This document shows positions 39,297 through 48,694 of a stretch of 64,000 nt of DNA, one piece after another. Source of the stretch: RPQJ01 sp963762315. GTDB lineage: Bacteria; Pseudomonadota; Gammaproteobacteria; Steroidobacterales; Steroidobacteraceae. The DNA lies in NCBI GenBank assembly GCA_963762315.1, contig CAVXKO010000005.1:434001-498000 (forward strand), read 5' to 3'. The notes beneath the pieces are model-generated. The model saw only the letters and a list, made by a program, of their open reading frames with translations, did no database searches and was not told where the DNA came from. The position numbers were made by a program, and so were the translations under genes. Position 1 is the stretch's first letter. Every line of letters begins with the position of its first letter.

Positions 39297-39497
39297 AGAA
39301 TTGAGTCAGAAAGCCGAACCTTTTTGATGGAATCATCCCACAAGTTCTGAAATTCGAACAAACTAAGTTTACAGTCCCTGTAGGAGTCGTGAAATCACGA
39401 AAATATGGGATGTACGATCAGGAAAATCGACACAGTTGCCAAAGAAAATTGAAATCTTTTATCAATTGGACGCAGCAGATCGCCCGGTAGTGGAAAA
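39297..39497. other. AT-rich intergenic stretch upstream of dtd
   Basis: Two hundred bases of markedly lower GC content than either neighbour. It holds the 14-bp palindrome TCGTGAAATCACGA-like element at 39387-39400 (arms TCGTGA/TCACGA). It should contain the dtd-tat promoter on the minus strand, but I cannot place -35/-10 boxes with confidence. No convincing coding sequence was found. Confidence 0.5.
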
Positions 39498-40073
39498 TCA
39501 AAACTGTGATAGTTCCTTGGACTTCGCGAGCGCTTCCTGCGCCTGGGGGTTCTTGCCCCGGGCTTTCAGGGAATCCGATATGAGGAGCCACGCCTGGGAT
39601 TGCGTCCGGTTGTCGCCCACCGACATGCTCAACGCCTTCCGGCCCATTGCCTCTGCCTGCGGGTAGTTGTGCTGGTCCATGCGCAGGCGGCCCATCTCGA
39701 TCCAAAGCAGCGGGTTGCTGGGCTCGATGCGCAGCGCGCGCTCCAAAGACGCCGTGGCGCCCGGCAGGTCCCCCTTCTTGCGCTGGGTCTGCGCCTGCCC
39801 GACGAGCGCCTTGCTCGCCGGGCTGAGGGTGGCCGGAGGAGTCCTCGGGCGTTCACGCGGGAGCGGCGTGGGGGCTGCGACCGAGCCCGGTTCGGCACCC
39901 GGGGCCGTCGGGGACACCTCCGGCACCGACGTGATGATCGGACCGCTACCCGGGGCAGGCGGGGTCGGGGTGTGCGTGCCGGTGCCTTTCGTTGTGTCTG
40001 ACTCAAACGGAGTGAGGGTGCAGCCCGATGCGATCAGCAGCAGGACAAGGATGGGAACGGGGGCCAGACGCAT
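39498..40073 (-). CDS. TPR-containing lipoprotein
   Basis: A 191-residue exported protein with a leader and lipobox (LVLLLIASGC, cysteine near residue 18), a Pro/Thr-rich linker to about residue 85, and one to two tetratricopeptide repeats: ALVGQAQTQRKKGDLPGATASLERALRIEPSNP then LLWIEMGRLRMDQHNYPQAEAMGRKALSM. It lies 46 bases after the PBP1B gene on the same strand. Small TPR lipoproteins near class A PBPs may be partners or activators, as LpoA/LpoB are in E. coli; that is an inference from position only. Confidence 0.85.
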   Translation of the reverse strand: MRLAPVPILVLLLIASGCTLTPFESDTTKGTGTHTPTPPAPGSGPIITSVPEVSPTAPGAEPGSVAAPTPLPRERPRTPPATLSPASKALVGQAQTQRKKGDLPGATASLERALRIEPSNPLLWIEMGRLRMDQHNYPQAEAMGRKALSMSVGDNRTQSQAWLLISDSLKARGKNPQAQEALAKSKELSQF

Positions 40074-40119
40074 CGGGGGTACCTCGACCGGGGATTGTCC
40101 GGTCCCGATGGCCGCGAGA

Positions 40120-42477
40120 TCAAGGCTGGGTCGGCGGAATCGGACTCGGTAACGGCGCGCCGTCGGGGCCGACCGTGCCTTCCGCCGGCGGCGCGAACAA
40201 CGCGGCCTCTTCGGGCGAGATCCCCGGCGGGCACGTTTCGCTCGGTTCGAGCACCGCGCCGTAGGTGAACGGCAGGCTGACCGCCGAGCCGTTGCAGTAC
40301 GGCGAGGTTTCCTTGCCGGAGAAGTAATCGATCCAGCGATCCTCCATCTCCTCCGGCATCAGCGGCTCGAACGAAGTGGTGCTGATGGACGACATGAGCT
40401 TCGCCCACGCCGGCAGCGCGCCCGTGGTGCCGGTCAGTCCGGTCGGCGAGTTGTCGTCATGGCCCATCCATACGACGATCAGGTGGCCGCCGGAGAAACC
40501 CGCGAACCAGCTGTCGCGGTAGTCGTTCGACGTGCCCGTCTTGCCCGCAACCACCAGCGTGGGCGGCAGCGAGCGGCGCGCGGGCTTGCCGGTGCCGCGC
40601 TCGAACACCTCGATCAACACGCGATCGAGCGCATAGATGGCCTCGGCGGGCGCCGCCTGCGACACCTCGAGTTCCGGCGCCTTGAGCGGCTTGCCGTGTT
40701 CGTCGATGACCGCGCGCACCGCGCGCAGCGGCGAACGAAAACCGCCGTTGGCGAGCGTGTTGTACATCTGCGCGACCTGGATCGGGGAGAGGTTCGCGGC
40801 GCCGAGCAGCATCGACGGATACGCGGGCGGGGCTTCGTCGAGGCCGAGCTGCACGTACGTCTTCGCCACCTTGTCGAGACCGACCGCCATGCCGAGGTTT
40901 ACCGTGGCCAGGTTCAGCGACTGGGTGAGCGCGCGAACGAGCGGCACCGGTCCACGCAGCTTCTTGTCGTAGTTGCCGGGCTTCCAGACCTGGCCGTTCG
41001 GCAGCTTCAGCTCTACGGGTGCGTCGTCGACGATCGAGGCCGGCGTATACCGGCCCGACTCGAACGCCGCGAGGTAGACGAGCGGCTTGGCGAGCGAACC
41101 GATCGGCCGTTGCATGTCGAGCGCGCGATTGAAGCCGTCGAACGACGCGCGCTTTCCGCCGACGATCGCGATCACCTCGCCCGTCTGCGGCGTGGTGACG
41201 ACCATCGTGCCCTCCAGGCCCTTCGCCGACTTGCGGCCCGACTTCTCCTGGCGGTCCAGCTCCTCGGACAGCGCGTCCTCGGCCTTCTCCTGCAGCAACG
41301 GATCGAGCGTGCTGAAGACCGTGAGCCCCGCCTCGGTCAGTGCTTCCTCGGGATAGTCCTCGCGCAGCTGCCGGCGCACGAGGTCGAGAAACGCCGGGAA
41401 ATAGTTGGCGGACCGGCCGGCGTTGTCCGTCACGCCGAGCGGCTTCTTCGTCGCGCGCTCGGCCTCCTCGGGCTTCACCACCCCGCGCTCGGCGAGCAGC
41501 TTCAGCACGAGATTGCGCCGCTCGAGCGTGCGCTCCGGGTGGCGCCGCGGATCGTAGTACGACGGCCCGCGCACGATCGTCACGAGCAGCGCGATCTCGT
41601 GCAGCGCGCACTCCGAGAGCGGCTTGCCGAAGTAGAACTGGCTCGCGAGGCCGAAGCCGTGCACCGCGCGCCGGCCGTCCTGGCCGAGGTAAATCTCGTT
41701 GATGTAGGCGTTCATGATGTCCGCCTTCTCGAAGCGCGATTCGAGAATGACGGCCATGATCGCTTCCTCGGCCTTGCGGCCGAGCGTGCGGCGGCTGTCG
41801 AGGAAGTAGCTCTTCACGAGCTGCTGCGTCAGCGTGCTGCCGCCCTGCTCGACCTGGCCCGCGCGCACGTTGGTGAGGAGCGCGCGCAGGATGGCGAGCG
41901 GATCGACGCCGTGATGCGTGTCGAACTTGCGGTCCTCCACGGCCTTGAGTGCCGCGGGCAGCAGCGGCGGCACCTGGTCCGGCGACACGACGATGCGATC
42001 CTCGCCGTGGATCGGGAAGATGCTGCCGATCAGCAGCGGGTCGAGCCGGATCACCGGCACGTCCGTGCCCTGCGTATCGGTCAGCTCGGTGATCGCGTCG
42101 CCGTCGAATGCGACGCGGAGCTGCAGCGCGGGCTGTTCCTGGTCGGAGAAGTGGAACGCGCGCACGTACAGGTCGATGCGATCGCCCTTGCGCCGGTAGG
42201 TGCCCGGGCGCGCAGCCGGTCCCTGGGCGATGTATCCGAGGCGACTCAATTCCTGCGTGAACTTCGCGGCGGACAGCGTCTGGCCGACGTACAGCTCGAG
42301 CGGCTGCGCATAGACGCGCGCGGGCAGCGTCCAGCGGCGGCCTTCGAACTGCTTGGTGACGCGGTGATCGAGTACGGCAACGACCACGACGGCCACCACG
42401 AGCAGCAGCAGCGCGAGGATGGCGAATCCCTTCTGCGCACTGCGCCTGGTCCTGGCGGATCGCTTGGACTTGGCCAT
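40120..42477 (-). CDS. mrcB: Bifunctional penicillin-binding protein 1B
   Basis: The 785-residue class A PBP polymerises and cross-links peptidoglycan at the outer face of the inner membrane. Order: basic cytoplasmic tail, membrane helix (GFAILALLLLVVAVVVVAV, residues 19-37), a UB2H-like domain, the GT51 glycosyltransferase with its catalytic glutamate in VEDRKFDTHHGVDPL and GGSTLTQQLVKSYFL, and the transpeptidase with SxxK (PIGSLAKP), SxN (TQSLNLA) and KTG (VAGKTGTSNDY). It starts three bases after trkH ends, so linked transcription is possible. Confidence 0.96.
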   Translation of the reverse strand: MAKSKRSARTRRSAQKGFAILALLLLVVAVVVVAVLDHRVTKQFEGRRWTLPARVYAQPLELYVGQTLSAAKFTQELSRLGYIAQGPAARPGTYRRKGDRIDLYVRAFHFSDQEQPALQLRVAFDGDAITELTDTQGTDVPVIRLDPLLIGSIFPIHGEDRIVVSPDQVPPLLPAALKAVEDRKFDTHHGVDPLAILRALLTNVRAGQVEQGGSTLTQQLVKSYFLDSRRTLGRKAEEAIMAVILESRFEKADIMNAYINEIYLGQDGRRAVHGFGLASQFYFGKPLSECALHEIALLVTIVRGPSYYDPRRHPERTLERRNLVLKLLAERGVVKPEEAERATKKPLGVTDNAGRSANYFPAFLDLVRRQLREDYPEEALTEAGLTVFSTLDPLLQEKAEDALSEELDRQEKSGRKSAKGLEGTMVVTTPQTGEVIAIVGGKRASFDGFNRALDMQRPIGSLAKPLVYLAAFESGRYTPASIVDDAPVELKLPNGQVWKPGNYDKKLRGPVPLVRALTQSLNLATVNLGMAVGLDKVAKTYVQLGLDEAPPAYPSMLLGAANLSPIQVAQMYNTLANGGFRSPLRAVRAVIDEHGKPLKAPELEVSQAAPAEAIYALDRVLIEVFERGTGKPARRSLPPTLVVAGKTGTSNDYRDSWFAGFSGGHLIVVWMGHDDNSPTGLTGTTGALPAWAKLMSSISTTSFEPLMPEEMEDRWIDYFSGKETSPYCNGSAVSLPFTYGAVLEPSETCPPGISPEEAALFAPPAEGTVGPDGAPLPSPIPPTQP

Positions 42478-42480
42478 GGG

Positions 42481-43929
42481 CTACTTGCGCCAGTAAGCCG
42501 GCGTGAGCAGGACGAGGAAACTGAAGATCTCGAGTCGGCCGAGCAGCATCGCGAGGGCGCACACCCATGTCTGGAAGTCGGTGAGCCCCTGGAAGTTGCT
42601 CGAGGGCCCGACGACGCCGAGTCCAGGGCCCGCATTGTTGATGCAGGCGATGATCGCGGAGAATGAACTGACGAAGTCGAGCCCGCTCGAGAGCAGCATG
42701 AAGGTCAGCGTCACGACGGTGCCGAAATACAGCACCACGAACGCGAGGACGGCAAACACGATCTTGTTCGCGACCACCTGGCCGCCGATCTTCACCGGCG
42801 TGACCGCCTGGGGGTGGACCAGCAGGAACAGCTCGCGTACGGCCTGTCGGAACAGCACCAGCGTGCGGAACATCTTGATGCCGCCACCGGTCGAGCCCGT
42901 GTTCGCGCAGTAGCAGGACAGCATCAGGATGATCATCGGCGCGAACATCGGCCACGAGCCGTAGTCCTGGCTGACGAAGCCGCAATCCGTCGCGATCGAG
43001 ACGAGGTTGAAGGCCGTGTGCCGCAACGCCGTCAGGTAGCTCGGGTACACGCCGTGCAGCCAGATGTAGAAGGCCACGCCGAACGTCGCGATGCCGATGA
43101 TCAGCAGCATGGCCTTGGCTTCGACGTCCGTCGCGTACGTCCTGAGGCTCTTCTGCTGCCAGGCGATGAAGTGGCGGGCGAAATTCATCGCGGCGATCAG
43201 CATGAACACGATCAGCACGAACTCGATGGCCGGCGAATCGAAATAGCCGACGCTCGCGTCGTGCGTCGAGAAGCCGCCGAGCCCCATGGCCGCGAATGCG
43301 TGGCACACGGCATCGAACCAGCCCATGCCGGCGAGCCGTAGCGAGCCGATGCAGGCCATCGTGATCAGGAAATACACGAACCACAGCGCCCGGGCAGTCT
43401 GCGTGATGCGCGGCGTCAGCTTCTCGTCCTTCACCGGGCCGGGCGTCTCGGCCTTGTAGAGCTGCATGCCGCCGACACCGAGCAGCGGCAGGATTGCCAC
43501 CACGAGGACGATGATGCCCATGCCGCCGTACCAGATGAGCGCGTGACGCCACAGGTTCAGCGACGGAGCCATCGTATCGAGACCCGTCAGGACCGTCGCT
43601 CCGGTGGTGCTGAGCCCGGACATCGTCTCGAAGAATGCGTCGGTGAACGTCAGGCCCGGCAGGCCGAGCAGCAGCGGCACAGTGGCGATGGCGGACATCA
43701 GCACCCAGCCGAGCGTCACCAGCAGGAAGCCGTCGCGGGAACGCAGCTCGCGCTTGTGCCTGCGGGTCAGCGAGACGATCGAGGCGCCGACGAGCAGGCA
43801 CCCGGCGCCGGCGTAGATGAAATCGACGAGCATGCCGTCGCGGTAGATCAGCGAGGTGACGATCGGCATCAGGTACGTGACGCTGAACAGCATCAGCATC
43901 GACCCGAGGACGTTGAGTACGGCAAGCAT
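42481..43929 (-). CDS. trkH: Trk potassium uptake channel protein TrkH
   Basis: This 482-residue membrane protein forms the K+ path of the Trk system. Four MPM-type repeats can be followed: filter-loop segments include TTGATVLTGLD, HAFAAMGLGGFSTHD, ATDCGFVSQDYG and NNAGPGLGVVGP, where a conserved glycine lines the selectivity filter, with NTGSTGGGIKMFR as the family signature. It follows trkA by 28 bases, so both halves of the system are made together. Confidence 0.96.
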   Translation of the reverse strand: MLAVLNVLGSMLMLFSVTYLMPIVTSLIYRDGMLVDFIYAGAGCLLVGASIVSLTRRHKRELRSRDGFLLVTLGWVLMSAIATVPLLLGLPGLTFTDAFFETMSGLSTTGATVLTGLDTMAPSLNLWRHALIWYGGMGIIVLVVAILPLLGVGGMQLYKAETPGPVKDEKLTPRITQTARALWFVYFLITMACIGSLRLAGMGWFDAVCHAFAAMGLGGFSTHDASVGYFDSPAIEFVLIVFMLIAAMNFARHFIAWQQKSLRTYATDVEAKAMLLIIGIATFGVAFYIWLHGVYPSYLTALRHTAFNLVSIATDCGFVSQDYGSWPMFAPMIILMLSCYCANTGSTGGGIKMFRTLVLFRQAVRELFLLVHPQAVTPVKIGGQVVANKIVFAVLAFVVLYFGTVVTLTFMLLSSGLDFVSSFSAIIACINNAGPGLGVVGPSSNFQGLTDFQTWVCALAMLLGRLEIFSFLVLLTPAYWRK

Positions 43930-43957
43930 CGGGGTGGTGGCGCCGTCCGGACGGAGT

Positions 43958-45343
43958 TCAGGCCTGGAACAGGCGCTCGACCTGCTCGACGTGCCGCTTG
44001 TCGGACAGGAACAGGATCACGTGATCCCCGTTCTCGATGACGGTGTCGTGGTGCGCCATGATCACTTCGTCGCCGCGCACGATCGTCACGATCTTCGCGC
44101 CCTCGGGCAGACGAATGTCCTCGATCGGGCGGCCGACGACCTTGCCGCCGCGGGTGCCGTGCGCGATCGTCTCCATGGCTTCGGCCGCGCCGGCGCGCAC
44201 CGAGTGCACCTGCACCACGTCGCCGCGGCGCACGTAGGCGAGCAGCGAGCCGATGGTCACGGACTGCGGCGAGATCGCCACGTCGATGGGGCCCGTCTGC
44301 ATCAGGTCGGCGTAGGCCGGGCGGCTGATCAGCGCCATCACGCGGTGCGCGCCGAGCCGCTTGGCGAGCATGGCAGAGAGGATGTTCGCTTCCTCGGAGT
44401 TCGTCAGCGCGCAGAAGACGTCGGCGCTGTCGATGTTCTCCTCGACCAGCAGCTCCTCGTCCGCCGCGTCCCCGGCAAGCACGATCGAGTTGCGCAGCTG
44501 TTCGGAAATGCGGCGTGCGCGCTTCGTGTCGCGCTCGATCACCTTGACCTGGTTCTGCTCCTCGAGTGTCTGCGCGAGCCTCAGGCCGATGTTGCCGCCA
44601 CCCGCGATCACGACGCGCTTCACCGGGTCCTCGAGCTTGCGCATCTCGCTCATGACCGCGCGGATGTCCTGCGTGGCCGCGACGAAGAAGATCTCGTCGC
44701 CGTCCTCGATGACCGTCTCGCCTTCGGCGTCGATGCTCTCGCCCTTGCGGTAGATCGCGGCGACGCGCGCGTCGGTCTTCGGGATGTGCAGCCGCAGTTC
44801 GCGCAGCGGCCGGCCGACCAGCAAGCCGCCCTTCAGGGCGCGCAGCCCGACGAGGCGGACGCGGCCGTCCGCGAAATCCACCACCTGCAGCGCGCCGGGA
44901 TAGCGGATGAGCCGCTCGATGTAGGCCGTCACGGCCTCTTCGGGGCTCAGGTACATGTCCACCGCGAAGCCGGCGAGCTTGTCCGGGACCGTCGTCTCCG
45001 TGGACACGAACAGTTCGGAACGCGACGTGTAGTCGCGCGAGCGGATGCGGGCGATCTTGGTCCTGGTGCCGAACAGGCTCCAGGCGTTCTGGCACGCCAC
45101 CATGTTCACTTCGTCGCTGTTGGTGAGCGCGACGATCATGTCCGCATCGCGGGCACCGGCCATCTCGAGCGTGTGCGGGCTGGCGGCGTTGCCCTGCACC
45201 GTGCGGATGTCGATGCGATCCTGCAGGTCGCGCAGCAGGCGCTCGTCCGTGTCGACGACGGTCACGTCGTTCGCTTCTTCGCGCGCGAGGTGCTGAGCCG
45301 CCGTCCGGCCGACCTGGCCGGCCCCGAGGATGATGATTTTCAA
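43958..45343 (-). CDS. trkA: Trk system potassium regulatory subunit TrkA
   Basis: TrkA is the cytoplasmic NAD/ATP-binding ring that gates TrkH. The 461-residue protein holds two RCK units, each an N domain with a Rossmann motif (IIILGAGQVGRTAAQHLA at residue 2 and VVIAGGGNIGLRLAQTL near 233) followed by a TrkA-C domain (LRELRLHIPKTDARVAAIYRKG and IEDIRLPEGAKIVTIVRGDE). Start and length match E. coli TrkA. The trkA-trkH order makes a clear operon. Confidence 0.97.
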   Translation of the reverse strand: MKIIILGAGQVGRTAAQHLAREEANDVTVVDTDERLLRDLQDRIDIRTVQGNAASPHTLEMAGARDADMIVALTNSDEVNMVACQNAWSLFGTRTKIARIRSRDYTSRSELFVSTETTVPDKLAGFAVDMYLSPEEAVTAYIERLIRYPGALQVVDFADGRVRLVGLRALKGGLLVGRPLRELRLHIPKTDARVAAIYRKGESIDAEGETVIEDGDEIFFVAATQDIRAVMSEMRKLEDPVKRVVIAGGGNIGLRLAQTLEEQNQVKVIERDTKRARRISEQLRNSIVLAGDAADEELLVEENIDSADVFCALTNSEEANILSAMLAKRLGAHRVMALISRPAYADLMQTGPIDVAISPQSVTIGSLLAYVRRGDVVQVHSVRAGAAEAMETIAHGTRGGKVVGRPIEDIRLPEGAKIVTIVRGDEVIMAHHDTVIENGDHVILFLSDKRHVEQVERLFQA

Positions 45344-45380
45344 GGTTCCGGAACCTGTGGGGCAGGACGGTATTCTAGCC

Positions 45381-47594
45381 CTAGACGGCCTCGAGGTTGG
45401 CGTAGCCCGCCATGAGCCACTTGGTGCCCTGGCGCTCGAAGTTCACCTGGACCCGCGCATTCGACCCGTTGCCCTCGACGCTCAGGACCACCCCGTCGCC
45501 GAATTTCGGGTGACGGACGCGTTGGCCCAGCTTCATCCCGCCCGGATTCTCGTCCTGGAACCGCTGCCCGCCCATCGAGGGCCGGACCGGCGTGGGCGCG
45601 GTTGCCGGGCGGGACGGGTAGCCGCGCCCCGCCGAGGGGTTGTACATAGGCCGGCTGACCTGAACCTTGGGCCGCACTTCCTCGACCAGTTCGGCCGGGA
45701 TCTCGGCGATGAAGCGCGACGGCGCCCCGTAGCTGTCCACCCCGTGCATGCGGCGCTGCTCGGCATAGGTGATGTACAAGTGACGCATGGCGCGGGTCGT
45801 GCCGACGTAGCAGAGCCGGCGCTCTTCCTCGAGGCCCTGCACGTCCGTGATGGAGCGCTGGTGCGGGAACAGTCCGTCCTCGAGGCCGCACAGGAACACC
45901 ACCGGGAACTCGAGGCCCTTGGCGGAATGCAGCGTCATCATCTGCACGCAGTCTTCCCATTCCTCGGCCTGGCCTTCGCCGGACTCGAGCACGGCGTGCG
46001 AAAGGAACGCCATCAGTGGCGGCATGTCGCCGTCCTCGGGCTCGAAGCCGCGCGCGGCGCTGACGAGTTCGTCGAGGTTCTCGAGCCGGGCCTCGCCCTT
46101 GTCGGCTTTTTCCTTCTTGTAGTGATCGACGAGCCCGCTCGCCTGGATCACGTGGTCCACCTGCTCGTGCAGCGGCAGTCCCCGCGTGTCGGCGTCGAGG
46201 CGCTCGATCAGCACCAGGAACGCCTGCAGGCTCGCGGCGGCTTTCGTGCCGAGATCGTCGTTGCTCGCGTTCGCCGCGTGCCACAGCGACACGCCGTGGG
46301 CGCGCGAATGTTCGCGCAGCAATTCCAGGGTTCGTGCGCCGATGCCGCGGGTCGGAAGGTTCACCACGCGCTCGAACGAGGCGTCGTCGTCTCGATTGGA
46401 AATCAAGCGCAGGTATGCCAGCGCGTCCTTGATCTCCTGGCGCTCGAAGAACCGCAGGCCGCCGTACACGCGATACGGGATGCGCGAGGCGAGCAGATAT
46501 TCCTCGAACACCCGCGACTGCGCGTTCGAGCGATAGAGGATCGCCGTGTCCTTGCGGTTGCCGCCGCGCCCGGCCCATTCGCGGATCTTCGTCACCACGA
46601 ACTCGGCTTCGTCGCGCTCGTTGAACGCGCGGTACAGCCGGAGCGGCTCGCCGCGGCCGTCGCTCGTCCACAGCTTCTTGCCGATGCGGCCGCTGTTGTT
46701 CGAGATGATCGCGTTCGCGGCCGCGAGGATGTTGCCGGTGGAGCGGTAGTTCTGCTCGAGCCGGAACAGCTGCACGCCGTGGAAATCGCGCTGGTACTGG
46801 CGCAGGTTCTCGACGCGCGCGCCGCGCCAGCGGTAGATCGACTGGTCGTCGTCGCCGACGACGTAAGGAATGCTGGTGGCGCCGACCAGCGACCTCATCC
46901 AGCGGTACTGGATGGTGTTGGTGTCCTGGAACTCGTCGACCAGCACGTGGCCGAAGCGCGAGCGGTAGTGGTCCCCGAGCCCCGGCACTTCGGTCCACAT
47001 TTCGCAGCTCTTGAGGAGCAACTCGGCGAAATCGACGACGCCGTTGCGACGGCAGGTATCCTCGTACGCCTCGTAGAGCCTGATCATCTGGCGCCGCGTC
47101 GGGTCGCCGTCATCCTTCAGGTGCTTCGGGCGCAGGCCCTCGTCCTTCTGGGCGTTGATGAACCAGGTGACCTCTTTCGGCACCCAGCGCGCTTCATCTA
47201 GGCCGAGTCCGCGGATGATCTTCTTCACCAGCCGCTGCTGGTCCTCGCCGTCCAGGATCTGGAAGCCTTGCGGCAGGCCCGCGTCGCGCCAGTGCGTGCG
47301 CAACAGGCGATGGCAGATACCGTGGAACGTGCCGATCCACAGCGGCGCGGACGGCAGCCCGAGCTGCGTCTCGATGCGGTGGCGCATCTCGCCCGCGGCC
47401 TTGTTGGTGAACGTCACCGCGAGGATGCCGTGCGGCGAGACGCCCTCGACGGACACGAGCCACTCGACGCGGTGCGTGAGCACGCGCGTCTTGCCGCTGC
47501 CGGCGCCGGCGAGCACCAGCGTCGGCATCAGCGGCGCGGTGACGGCTTGCCGCTGCGCATCGTTCAGCGGATCGAGGATGTGTGAGACGTCCAT
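45381..47594 (-). CDS. uvrD: DNA helicase II
   Basis: UvrD unwinds DNA in nucleotide-excision and mismatch repair. The 737 residues show the SF1A motifs in order: LNDAQRQAVTAP (Q motif), LAGAGSGKTRVLTHR (Walker A), AVTFTNKAAGEM (Ia), VDEFQDTN (II), VVGDDDQSIYRWRGA (III), RLEQNYRST (IV), MTLHSAKGLEFPVVF (V) and EEERRLCYVGTTRA (VI). The C-terminal tail has the conserved VRHPKFGDGVVL Tudor-like element that binds RNA polymerase in relatives. It ends 37 bases from trkA. Confidence 0.96.
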   Translation of the reverse strand: MDVSHILDPLNDAQRQAVTAPLMPTLVLAGAGSGKTRVLTHRVEWLVSVEGVSPHGILAVTFTNKAAGEMRHRIETQLGLPSAPLWIGTFHGICHRLLRTHWRDAGLPQGFQILDGEDQQRLVKKIIRGLGLDEARWVPKEVTWFINAQKDEGLRPKHLKDDGDPTRRQMIRLYEAYEDTCRRNGVVDFAELLLKSCEMWTEVPGLGDHYRSRFGHVLVDEFQDTNTIQYRWMRSLVGATSIPYVVGDDDQSIYRWRGARVENLRQYQRDFHGVQLFRLEQNYRSTGNILAAANAIISNNSGRIGKKLWTSDGRGEPLRLYRAFNERDEAEFVVTKIREWAGRGGNRKDTAILYRSNAQSRVFEEYLLASRIPYRVYGGLRFFERQEIKDALAYLRLISNRDDDASFERVVNLPTRGIGARTLELLREHSRAHGVSLWHAANASNDDLGTKAAASLQAFLVLIERLDADTRGLPLHEQVDHVIQASGLVDHYKKEKADKGEARLENLDELVSAARGFEPEDGDMPPLMAFLSHAVLESGEGQAEEWEDCVQMMTLHSAKGLEFPVVFLCGLEDGLFPHQRSITDVQGLEEERRLCYVGTTRAMRHLYITYAEQRRMHGVDSYGAPSRFIAEIPAELVEEVRPKVQVSRPMYNPSAGRGYPSRPATAPTPVRPSMGGQRFQDENPGGMKLGQRVRHPKFGDGVVLSVEGNGSNARVQVNFERQGTKWLMAGYANLEAV

Positions 47595-47682
47595 GGGAAG
47601 GGCGCGGATTCTACAGGAGTCGCGGCGCGGGTTGGGCTAGAGTAGGCGTCTCTTATGCACGGCCTTGCGGGGGATCTAGAGT

Positions 47683-47705
47683 CACCTCTGCCGTTTACGG
47701 GAGAG
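47683..47705. repeat. REP-like repeat copy D, left half (cut by the IS)
   Basis: CACCTCTGCCG-TTTA-CGGGAGAG is the first stem of the repeat with one change. It stops exactly where the IS110 element begins; the second half resumes at 48884. Joining the halves with one AG restores GGGAGAGGTCGCG, the sequence found uninterrupted in copy E. Confidence 0.85.
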
Positions 47706-47734
47706 CAACTGTCTTGAGGGTCAACTGATTTCGG

Positions 47735-48685
47735 TCAGTTGGCCCTCAGCATTTGGGGATTCCACACGGTGTGGTCACGCACCATGGCGTTCATGATGAG
47801 CAGCAGTTTGTGCATACAGGCCACCAGGGCCACTTTCTTCGGCTTCCCCGTGGCGAGCAGGCGTTGATAGAACGGGCGGATCTGCGGGTTGCAACGGGTC
47901 GCCGAGAGGGTCGCCATGTAGAGCACCTGTCGGGTCTGGGCGCGCCCGCCCCAGCAGTGGCGCCGACCGCGCAGGGTGCCGGAGTCGCAGTTGTAGGGGG
48001 CCATGCCGACCAGCGCCGCGAGCTGCTTGCGCGGGATCCGCCCAAGCTCCGGCAGTGTCGCCAGGACGGTGAGCAGCATCTGCCGGCCCACCCCGGGGAT
48101 GGCCTTCAGCAGCTGCTCCTTCTCGCGCCACACCGGGCTCTGGCGCAACTGGTCGTCGAGGTCACGATCGGTCTGCTTCAGGCGCTTGACCAGGAAGGCG
48201 ATCGTCTCGCGGATGTCGGTGCGGATGGGCCCGAGCGCGTGTTCGAGCCGGTTGCGCTCGGCCTGGATCATCTCCAGGAGCTGCTGGCGGCGCGTCAGCA
48301 GCGCATCGAGCAACTGCGTCTGCGCGTCCGCCAACGGCCGCACCTCGGGCGCCGCCTGCTGGCCGAACTGCACCAGCACCTCAGCATCGATGCGGTCGGT
48401 CTTGGCGAGCTTGCCGAGGGCGCGGGCGAACTGGCGTACTTGGCGCGGGTTGACCACCACGACCGGCAGGTTCGCCTGCGCCAAGGTGCTCACCAGGGCC
48501 GTCTCATAGCCCCCGGTTGCCTCGACGACGATCAGACCAACCTCGCCCTGGCGGAGCCTCTCGCGCAGGGCGCGCTGCCCCTTGGGGTCATTGCTACACG
48601 CCCACCGCTCGGGTGCCGAGGTGGCAATTTCCAGGGTGTCCTTGGCCACGTCGATCCCGACGACAATCCGTGCACTCGCGTTCAT
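47735..48685 (-). CDS. IS110-family transposase (DEDD recombinase)
   Basis: The 316-residue protein has a RuvC-like DEDD domain at the N-terminus: aspartate in VVGIDVAKDTL (residue 12), glutamate in IVVEATGGYE, and the DxxD-type pair in KTDRIDAEVL. A coiled-coil middle (LLTRRQQLLEMIQAERNRLEHAL) leads to the Transposase_20 domain with IPGVGRQMLLTVLA and the catalytic serine region GMAPYNCDSGTLRGRR. IS110 enzymes use a bridge RNA to join donor and target. I chose ATG at 48683-48685, which gives the standard MNASARIVVGID opening; the longer open frame reads through the leader RNA. Confidence 0.95.
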   Translation of the reverse strand: MNASARIVVGIDVAKDTLEIATSAPERWACSNDPKGQRALRERLRQGEVGLIVVEATGGYETALVSTLAQANLPVVVVNPRQVRQFARALGKLAKTDRIDAEVLVQFGQQAAPEVRPLADAQTQLLDALLTRRQQLLEMIQAERNRLEHALGPIRTDIRETIAFLVKRLKQTDRDLDDQLRQSPVWREKEQLLKAIPGVGRQMLLTVLATLPELGRIPRKQLAALVGMAPYNCDSGTLRGRRHCWGGRAQTRQVLYMATLSATRCNPQIRPFYQRLLATGKPKKVALVACMHKLLLIMNAMVRDHTVWNPQMLRAN

Positions 48686-48694
48686 ACGGTTCCT

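Noticed and set aside
39436..39666. Small plus-strand frame starting MPKKIEIFYQLDAADRP
   Set aside because: It starts at TTG without a ribosome site and most of it is antisense to the TPR lipoprotein gene.
40457..43801. 1114-codon minus-strand frame over mrcB and trkH
   Set aside because: It is an alternative frame of two well-defined genes and shows no family motif.
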